From contig OZ240207.1 in assembly GCA_965197415.1 (NCBI GenBank), positions 496,001 through 560,000 of the forward strand: DNA of 64,000 nt, given 5' to 3'. The position numbers and the translations under genes are program-made. The notes beneath the pieces are model-generated. The model did no database searches and was not told where the DNA came from. It saw only the letters and a list, made by a program, of their open reading frames with translations. Below, in pieces: positions 58,501-64,000 of this stretch (within the stretch, counting starts at the first letter, position 1; each line of letters starts with the position of its first letter). This DNA is from DAOUJI01 sp965197415 (GTDB lineage: Bacteria; Chloroflexota; Dehalococcoidia; Lucifugimonadales; JAGWBF01).

Positions 58501-59907
58501 ATGGCAGACGCAGACTTGGCCCTAATGGCCCACCTTATGCGAAGAGCTGGATTCGGAGCCAGCCGCGACGAGCTTGAGGCGCGGACCGCCAAGGGGTACG
58601 AGGAGACAGTTGAAGAGCTTCTGGACCCCGACGGCCACGGAGTCCCTCCCATGAACCCGGAACTGCTCATCAGGACCTATCCCTTCATGGAGGCCGGTTT
58701 CGGGCCTCCCAGTTCAAGCTCCCGCCACATCTTCTACCTCATCAATAATCCCAGGCCCCTGGAAGAGAAAATCTCCCTGTTCTGGCACATGGTGTTCGCC
58801 ACAGGCAACGCCAAGCTGGACAACCCCCAGGAAATGGCGCGGCAGTTGAACATGTTCCGCAGCAAGGGCTTGGGCAACTACCGGGAACTGCTAGTAGACC
58901 TTGCAAAGAACCCGGCGATGATCTACTGGCTGGACAACAACTACAACTCCAAGGACCAACTCAACGAGAACTGGGGCCGTGAGCTCCTGGAACTCTTCTC
59001 CATGGGACAGGGAAACTACACGGAAGAGGACGTGTTCGAATGCGCCCGCGCCTTTACAGGATGGACCATAGCCCCCAAGCCCCCCTCCATCGGTTTGGGC
59101 AGGTTCCTGTGGAACTTCGAATACCGGCCCCACGACCACGACGACGGGGAGAAGAATTTCCTGGGACACCGAGGCCGCTTCAACGGCGAGGACGTAATAG
59201 ACATCATCATCCGCCAGCCTGCCACGGTCCGGTTCATTGCCAGGCACCTCTACAATTACTTCGTAGCCGACGAGACCCAAGTCCCGTCATGGCTCCACAC
59301 GCCGCCACGGGACCCGGTGGCCGTGAATGTCATCGGAGACGCCTTCGTCGCGTCGGACTATGTGATAAGGGACACGCTGCGGGTGCTCTTCAACTCCGAC
59401 TTCTTCAAGGAGGCGCGCTTCCAACGGGTCAAGAGCCCGGCTGAAGTGGTGGCGGGGACCATGCGGCTGGTCGGAGACTTCATTTATCCCAGGCCCGGCC
59501 TTGAGCCTCTGGGCCAGGAATGCACCTACATGGGCCAGTTCCTCTGCGACCCGCCCAGCGTGGAGGGATGGCATTTCGGGGCCGAGTGGATCGACAGCGG
59601 CTCCCTGGTGCGCCGGATAAACTTCTGCGCCGACGCCCTGTCCAACGTCGGATACCCCGGTGTAAAGGCGCTGGTGCAGAGAATTCGCGATAGAGGCGCC
59701 CTGGAGCCCGATGCCTTCGTAGACCTCTGCCTGGACCTGCTTGGGCCGCTGGAGACTCTGGACACGACCCGGGAGCAGCTGGCATCCATGGCCCGCCGGG
59801 ACGGTGCTCTGAAGTGGGACACCGAGGAGGCAGTGCAGACATCCACCCGCAGGGTGGGAGACATGTTCGGTCTGATAGCCTCCACCAGGGAGTACCAGTT
59901 TGCTTGA
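58501..59907 (+). CDS. DUF1800 protein (pair 2)
   Basis: 468 residues, collinear with the pair-1 protein at 44597: ALMAHLMRRAGFGASRDEL, PLEEKISLFWHMVFATG, NYRELLVDLAKNPAMIYWLDNNYNSK, NENWGRELLELFSMGQGNYTEEDVFECARAFTGWTIA, NFLGHRGRFNGEDVIDIIIRQPATVRFIARHLYNYFVADE and CDPPSVEGWHFGAEWIDSGSLV. No signal peptide. AGGAG lies about ten bases before the ATG. It is followed 64 bases later by its NHL partner, on the same strand: same order and similar spacing as pair 1. Confidence 0.92.
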   Translation: MADADLALMAHLMRRAGFGASRDELEARTAKGYEETVEELLDPDGHGVPPMNPELLIRTYPFMEAGFGPPSSSSRHIFYLINNPRPLEEKISLFWHMVFATGNAKLDNPQEMARQLNMFRSKGLGNYRELLVDLAKNPAMIYWLDNNYNSKDQLNENWGRELLELFSMGQGNYTEEDVFECARAFTGWTIAPKPPSIGLGRFLWNFEYRPHDHDDGEKNFLGHRGRFNGEDVIDIIIRQPATVRFIARHLYNYFVADETQVPSWLHTPPRDPVAVNVIGDAFVASDYVIRDTLRVLFNSDFFKEARFQRVKSPAEVVAGTMRLVGDFIYPRPGLEPLGQECTYMGQFLCDPPSVEGWHFGAEWIDSGSLVRRINFCADALSNVGYPGVKALVQRIRDRGALEPDAFVDLCLDLLGPLETLDTTREQLASMARRDGALKWDTEEAVQTSTRRVGDMFGLIASTREYQFA

Positions 59908-59971
59908 TTCCAGAGCGTTGTCGGGCTAAGCCGGAGCCGCCCAGCCCCAGGAGCCTGTAAAGGGGGAAGCC

Positions 59972-61072
59972 ATGTTCACGAAACACGTACGAGGCAGGAC
60001 GTTCAACTACGAGTATTGCCTCGGAGGCGTGGGCCTCAACGGGGCCGGCCTATTCTTCCCGTCGGACTTCGCCCTGGGGCCGGACCGGACCTTGTACGTG
60101 ATAAGCAAGGGGTACGAGTTCTTGCCCAGTCAAGGCATCACAAAATTCACCTTGGACTCCCAGCTGCTCTGGGACAGCCGAGGATTGGACTACCTGGAGG
60201 GGAGAGGACCCTTCCCCAGCGGCGTGGCCGTAGACAGCGTCGGGAACGTGTACGTAGCTGACGAATATACCAACGGCATATACATCTTCGACGAAGACGG
60301 AAATCCTGTAGGAAGCTGGGGAGCCGACATACCCGGTGGCGGAGGTCTCGGCGACATGGTCTTTCCAGCTCCGAACACGTGGGGCGTCCACTTTGACCTG
60401 TACCTGAAGAAGGTGGGAGCCCGCGACGCCACTCGGGACGGAGAGCTTAACGGCCCCACCGGCATAGCCTTCGACGCAGAAGACACCTTGTACATCTCCG
60501 ACACCTACAACCACCGGATCCAGGTCTTCACTAAAGACGGCCGGTTCCTGCGCAACTGGGGCGGTTTCGGAAGCGACGAGGGAAAGTTCAACCTCCCCTG
60601 GCACCTGACCGTGGACAGAGAAAACAACGTGTACGTGGCCGACTGGAGAAACTCGCGGGTGCAAAAGTTCTCCTCAGACGGCGACTTCCTTGCCAGCTTC
60701 GGCGCGCCCGGTTCCGGAGAGGGAGAGCTTCACCGCCCGTCCAGCGTCGCCGTGGACAGCGACGGCGACGTGTATGTCACCGACTGGGAGATCCACCAAT
60801 TAATCGTCTATGAACCGGACGGGAGCTTCTTGCACCGGTTCGAGGGCGACGCGACGGAGCTTTCGGCCTGGACCCAGGCCAAGGTTAACGCGAAACCGGA
60901 GCAGCAGATCGCCAGAAAAAGGGCCGACACCTCGGTCGAGCGGCACTTCAGAAGGCCCACGACGGTCAGAGTCGACGCCGAAGGCCGCATCATGGTCTTG
61001 GAGTCCACCGCCAGCCGTATCCAGGTCTACGTTAAGGAACGTGACTGGGTCGAGGCCCAGTTCAACTTGTGA
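59972..61072 (+). CDS. NHL-repeat beta-propeller protein, partner of DUF1800 (pair 2)
   Basis: 366 residues with about six NHL repeats: FPSDFALGPDRTLYVIS, PSGVAVDSVGNVYVADEYTNG, PTGIAFDAEDTLYISDTYNHR, PWHLTVDRENNVYVADWRNSRVQKF, RPSSVAVDSDGDVYVTDWEIH and RPTTVRVDAEGRIMVLESTAS. It shares ends with the protein at 43484 (RGRTFNYEYCLG at the start, WVEAQFNL at the end) but has an extra loop of about 30 residues after the second repeat (PAPNTWGVHFDLYLKKVG). No signal peptide. GGGGGAAG precedes ATG 59972. Confidence 0.88.
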   Translation: MFTKHVRGRTFNYEYCLGGVGLNGAGLFFPSDFALGPDRTLYVISKGYEFLPSQGITKFTLDSQLLWDSRGLDYLEGRGPFPSGVAVDSVGNVYVADEYTNGIYIFDEDGNPVGSWGADIPGGGGLGDMVFPAPNTWGVHFDLYLKKVGARDATRDGELNGPTGIAFDAEDTLYISDTYNHRIQVFTKDGRFLRNWGGFGSDEGKFNLPWHLTVDRENNVYVADWRNSRVQKFSSDGDFLASFGAPGSGEGELHRPSSVAVDSDGDVYVTDWEIHQLIVYEPDGSFLHRFEGDATELSAWTQAKVNAKPEQQIARKRADTSVERHFRRPTTVRVDAEGRIMVLESTASRIQVYVKERDWVEAQFNL

Positions 61073-61186
61073 CGCTCTTCGGAACCCATTGTCCGTAACC
61101 GCTCACTATACATACTCCGCCTCAACGCCGCCGTCCACGGAGCAAACAAAGCCGGCTGAAAGGCCCCCTTTGGCGTTCAACGCTGG

Positions 61187-62560
61187 ATGCCCGCCGGTGA
61201 AGCAGTCCAGGGGAACCTCTTGGCCCAGATAAGGATGTCCCTCCGCTCTCTGCCCGACATCCGAGGCGTCTTCTACGGATGGTGGCTGGTGGGAATAGGC
61301 GCCGTCGTGATGATAATGGGAACAGGCCCGCTGTTTGCGGGAATGCCCGTGTGGAACGTGGTCTTGAGAGAGAGATTCGGATGGAGCGGAGGACCACTTG
61401 CACTGGCATGGTCGTTCCAGAGGGCTGAGGGCTCCATCATGGGTCCCATCGGCGGGTACCTGGTGGACAGGTTGGGACCCCGGTGGATGGCGCTCGCAGG
61501 CCTGTGGATAATGGGTGGAGGGTTCCTGCTCTTCAGCCAGGTGCAGAGCCTTTGGATGTTCTATCTCTCCTTCGTCATCATGGGGATGGGGGGCGGCATC
61601 GGCACCTGGCTTCCGATGATGACGGCGCTCAATCACTGGTTCCACCGCAAACGCTCTCTGGCAATGGCCATTTCCATGGAGGGCTTCTACATAGGCGGGG
61701 TGGTCGTGCCGCCTCTCCTTGGATGGAGCATCGACCCCGATGACCATGGGCTGGACCGGTGGCGGGAAGTAGCCGCAATCATAGGGGTGTTTACATTGAT
61801 TGCCGCGGTTCCCATATCGCTCATGATACGCAACAGGCCGGCGGAGTACGGGCAGCGTCCCGACGGAGATCCCGAGAGGCCGACGGTTCCCGCGGATCAA
61901 GCTCAGCACAACGCCTCCCCAGAAGACGAAGAGTCCGACTTTTCCATGTGGGAGGCGGTTCAGACCAGGTCTTTTTGGCTAATCTCCCTTGGCCATGCCT
62001 TTGGCGCCACGGTCAACGTAACCGTAATGATCCACCTAGGGCTTTTGCTGGACGACCGGCAGTTCGACCTGACCACAGTGGGGTTCGTGAGCGCCACCAT
62101 GATGGGAGTGGCTGCTCTTTTTACGCTGGTGGGCGGTTTGTTGTCCGACCGGCTCCCCATCCGGTATTCACTCTTCTGGTTCGCGGCGTTTCAATCGCTG
62201 GCTATCGTGGTGCTTACGGTCTTTGACAGCGTTCCTATGGCGTTCGTGTTCGCAGTGCTGATGGGCATAGGTTGGGGAGGCAGGACAAGCCCGACCTCCT
62301 CGGTGCGAGGAGTCTATTTCGGACGCAAAGCATTCGCCAGCATCACGGGTATGTCGATGGTGCCCATGAACATAGTCCTGCTGATAGCGCCGCTGTTGGC
62401 CGGATTCGGATATGACGCCACCGGCAGCTTCTACTGGCCCTTCCTGACCGTGGCGGCAGTCAGTTTCTTGGGGTCCTGCTTCTACCTGCTCCTTGGTGAG
62501 CCTCAAAGCAAGGCGGCGGCCTTCGCGCCCCGCCCGGAATCCACCGCCGTCAGCCCTTAG
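61187..62560 (+). CDS. MFS transporter (oxalate/formate antiporter-like)
   Basis: 457 residues, 12 membrane segments. GVFYGWWLVGIGAVVMIMGTGPLFAGMPVWNVVLRERFGWSGGPLALAWSFQRAEGSIMGPIGGYLVDRLGPR is typical of the OFA/monocarboxylate branch, with a central polar loop (DGDPERPTVPADQAQ) between the two six-helix halves. It probably carries organic acids. ATG 61187 has no ribosome site; ATG 61235 (MSLRSLPDIRG) is equally possible. It follows DUF1800/NHL pair 2 and converges on the lactonase. Confidence 0.87.
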   Translation: MPAGEAVQGNLLAQIRMSLRSLPDIRGVFYGWWLVGIGAVVMIMGTGPLFAGMPVWNVVLRERFGWSGGPLALAWSFQRAEGSIMGPIGGYLVDRLGPRWMALAGLWIMGGGFLLFSQVQSLWMFYLSFVIMGMGGGIGTWLPMMTALNHWFHRKRSLAMAISMEGFYIGGVVVPPLLGWSIDPDDHGLDRWREVAAIIGVFTLIAAVPISLMIRNRPAEYGQRPDGDPERPTVPADQAQHNASPEDEESDFSMWEAVQTRSFWLISLGHAFGATVNVTVMIHLGLLLDDRQFDLTTVGFVSATMMGVAALFTLVGGLLSDRLPIRYSLFWFAAFQSLAIVVLTVFDSVPMAFVFAVLMGIGWGGRTSPTSSVRGVYFGRKAFASITGMSMVPMNIVLLIAPLLAGFGYDATGSFYWPFLTVAAVSFLGSCFYLLLGEPQSKAAAFAPRPESTAVSP

Positions 62561-62589
62561 GGGCATCTGCGGGACAAGGGAACGCCGGA

Positions 62590-63441
62590 CTAAGGCCAGC
62601 CGGCCCCCGGCGTATCGACTTCGGCTATGCGGATTCGCCCGTTGCCTGGCTGGCTGTCTGGAGCGGACTGGAAGGACTCCAGCATGAAGAGCGTCTTCCT
62701 GTCTGGACCACCGAGGGCGCAGGCGATTCCCAGCCTGTCGCTGACCTCGAACCGCTGCTTGACTTCGCCGCCTTCCGCGACCCGTAGGAACTTCCCAGGA
62801 GACCTGGGCACCGAAGCCCACACGCAGTCCTCGGCGTCGATGGCTATGCCGTCAGGGGGGCCTTCCAACTCGGCCCAGATCCGTTGATTGCTCAGGGAGC
62901 CGTCGGACTCGATGGTGAAAGCTGTGAGCCGTTCGCCTCTAGGTTCAGCCACGATGAGCGTGGTCCCATCCTGCGTGATGACCATTCCGTTGGGGCCTAG
63001 AAGGTCGCGGGCCACAACGCGGGCTTCACCGTCCGGCGAAACCGTGGCCACGTGGCAAGGCTGAAACTCGGTGGGAGGGTCGCTCCAGATTTCTGCGCCT
63101 GTGTTTCCTATGTATGCTCTGCCTTCTTTGCTCACCACCATGTCGTTGGCGTGTCCGCTGAAGAAGGGGGCCAGATCGGCCGCCTCTTCCAGACCACCGG
63201 GGCCGAGGCGCAGCAGTTTCTTTGTCAGCATGGAAACTATCAACATGCGACCGTCGGGGAGCCACCCGAGGCCTGAGGGTTTGGTGGGGACATCTGCAAT
63301 CACCTCCAGGCGTCCCTCCATGTCCACGGCTTTGACCTGATGGGCGTGGATGTCTGAGAAATAGAGCCTGCCGTCGTGCCAGCGCGGTCCTTCCGGGAAT
63401 GTCAGTCCGTCTATGAGAATTCGAGGCTCTTGCGCTGCCAT
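62590..63441 (-). CDS. SMP-30/gluconolactonase-family lactonase
   Basis: 283-residue six-bladed propeller lactonase. Metal ligands in LTFPEGPRWHDGRLYFSDI (Glu), NDMVVS, GPNGMVITQDG (Asn) and PDGIAIDAEDCVWAS (Asp) are all present, the complete SMP-30 set. It likely hydrolyses a sugar or other lactone to its acid, using a divalent metal. Followed by 95 bases with no feature before the cupredoxin gene. Confidence 0.92.
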   Translation of the reverse strand: MAAQEPRILIDGLTFPEGPRWHDGRLYFSDIHAHQVKAVDMEGRLEVIADVPTKPSGLGWLPDGRMLIVSMLTKKLLRLGPGGLEEAADLAPFFSGHANDMVVSKEGRAYIGNTGAEIWSDPPTEFQPCHVATVSPDGEARVVARDLLGPNGMVITQDGTTLIVAEPRGERLTAFTIESDGSLSNQRIWAELEGPPDGIAIDAEDCVWASVPRSPGKFLRVAEGGEVKQRFEVSDRLGIACALGGPDRKTLFMLESFQSAPDSQPGNGRIRIAEVDTPGAGWP

Positions 63442-63536
63442 GCCTAGCCCTCCCTTGAATTACGTGACCTGGGGACAAGCCACTATAGCGCCAACAAGCG
63501 GATTCCGCACGTCATAGCCAATCAAGGGACGCCAAG

Positions 63537-64000
63537 CTATTCGGTGACGGTGATGGTCCCCTGCATCGTTGTGTGGATGGTGCACATGTAGGGAAACTCC
63601 CCAACTTGATCGAAGGTGTGGGAAAAGCTCCCATCAAACAGCAGGTTGCCGCTGTCCCAAAAGGCCCCGGCGTCGGCGTCGCCCGGCCTGCCCGAGGTGG
63701 TGGTGTGAGACGTGCCGTCCTGGTTGTGCCAGAGTACGGCGGTCCCTACCTTCACTGTGGCGTCTTGGTGGGCGAAGTTGAGTATCGCTAGTTGATGGGC
63801 CTGTACACCGCCCTCGACGGTGGGAAGTTCGCGGGGGGCGCCTACTCCGTAGCCGGCGCTTCCGCTCTTCCCGCTCTCGCTGCCGGAGCCGCCGCCGGAA
63901 GTGTCAGGAGCAGCCGTCGCCGAGCCGCCTCCTGAAACAGCCGCCGGGGTGTCCGTCGGCGGTTGCGTGGGGTTAGCAGGAGCCGAATCTTCGGAGCCGC
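63537..64000 (-). CDS. Cupredoxin (plastocyanin-like) protein with long Ser/Gly/Pro linker, 5' end beyond window
   Basis: Open frame from the right edge to the stop at 63537, about 153 residues visible. The first 70 are low-complexity (PANPTQPPTDTPAAVSGGG, SATAAPDTSGGGSGSESGKS), a flexible tether. The C-terminal domain has LAILNFAHQDATVKVGTAVLWHNQDGTSHTTTSG with one His ligand, and FPYMCTIHTTMQGTITV with Cys, His and Met, the complete type-1 copper site. It is probably an exported, anchored blue-copper electron carrier; the signal sequence would lie beyond 64000. Confidence 0.88.
   Translation of the reverse strand, partial: GSEDSAPANPTQPPTDTPAAVSGGGSATAAPDTSGGGSGSESGKSGSAGYGVGAPRELPTVEGGVQAHQLAILNFAHQDATVKVGTAVLWHNQDGTSHTTTSGRPGDADAGAFWDSGNLLFDGSFSHTFDQVGEFPYMCTIHTTMQGTITVTE

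Overview
The window is about 64 kb of GC-rich bacterial chromosome, densely coded on both strands, with many GTG and TTG starts and good Shine-Dalgarno sites. Its housekeeping genes include purL/purQ, rpsU, secD/secF, def, priA, trmD, rplS, ksgA, ispE, lgt and galU. Its accessory genes include luciferase-like monooxygenases, DUF1800 proteins, NurA/HerA, a thiolase with a DUF35 partner, and a Bacillus-type large SRP RNA. Together these suggest a free-living Chloroflexota bacterium, plausibly Dehalococcoidia/SAR202. That placement is inference; no rRNA is present. I see no CRISPR array, phage or complete insertion sequence. The only mobile-type signals are toxin-antitoxin genes, a local duplication and short dispersed hairpin repeats.

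Layout. 1-2.2 kb: rpsU-purQ-purL operon (purL cut by the left edge). 2.2-8.6 kb: an atypical response regulator, a nicotinate phosphoribosyltransferase/fused ETF/beta-hydroxyacid dehydrogenase operon, and a CBS-domain transporter-like protein. 8.9-12.2 kb: metallo-hydrolase, M16 protease, a decayed DUF433/DUF5615 toxin-antitoxin pair bracketed by a duplicated end of the M16 gene, and an intact Phd/VapC-type pair. 12.2-17.5 kb: DUF35/thiolase pair and a NurA/HAS-barrel/HerA operon. 17.5-27.3 kb: a leucine-type dehydrogenase behind an AT-rich structured leader, CDGSH protein, FAD oxidase, UMF1 transporter, zincin, endonuclease IV and an enlarged SecD with SecF. 27.5-33.4 kb: def, priA, a coiled-coil membrane protein, rplS, trmD, mog, a GYD protein and tRNA-Pro. 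33.7-40.2 kb: a luciferase-like monooxygenase behind a palindromic operator, a beta-propeller protein of foreign composition, and a five-gene flavin/F420 oxidoreductase operon. 40.2-43.3 kb: one apparent transcription unit, SRP RNA-ksgA-ispE-lgt, ending in a clear terminator. 43.5-50.8 kb: NHL/DUF1800 pair 1, galU, aldo/keto reductase, NudC-type Nudix, TPR and cupin proteins. 50.9-64 kb: carboxymuconolactone-decarboxylase-like protein, two related MFS proteins around a zinc alcohol dehydrogenase, a Kef-type antiporter, an SDR, DUF1800/NHL pair 2, an MFS carrier, an SMP-30 lactonase and a cupredoxin cut by the right edge.

Strongest leads. (1) Two unlinked two-gene cassettes, each pairing a DUF1800 protein with an NHL-propeller protein. 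Both propellers carry the same terminal motifs, and neither cassette has the usual DUF1501 partner. (2) A SecD of about 840 residues with three extra SecF-like head modules. (3) A decayed toxin-antitoxin module between two copies of the 3' end of the M16 gene. (4) Regulatory DNA: a palindrome over a monooxygenase promoter and nested inverted repeats in the dehydrogenase leader. All functional assignments rest on motifs read by eye; no database search was run.
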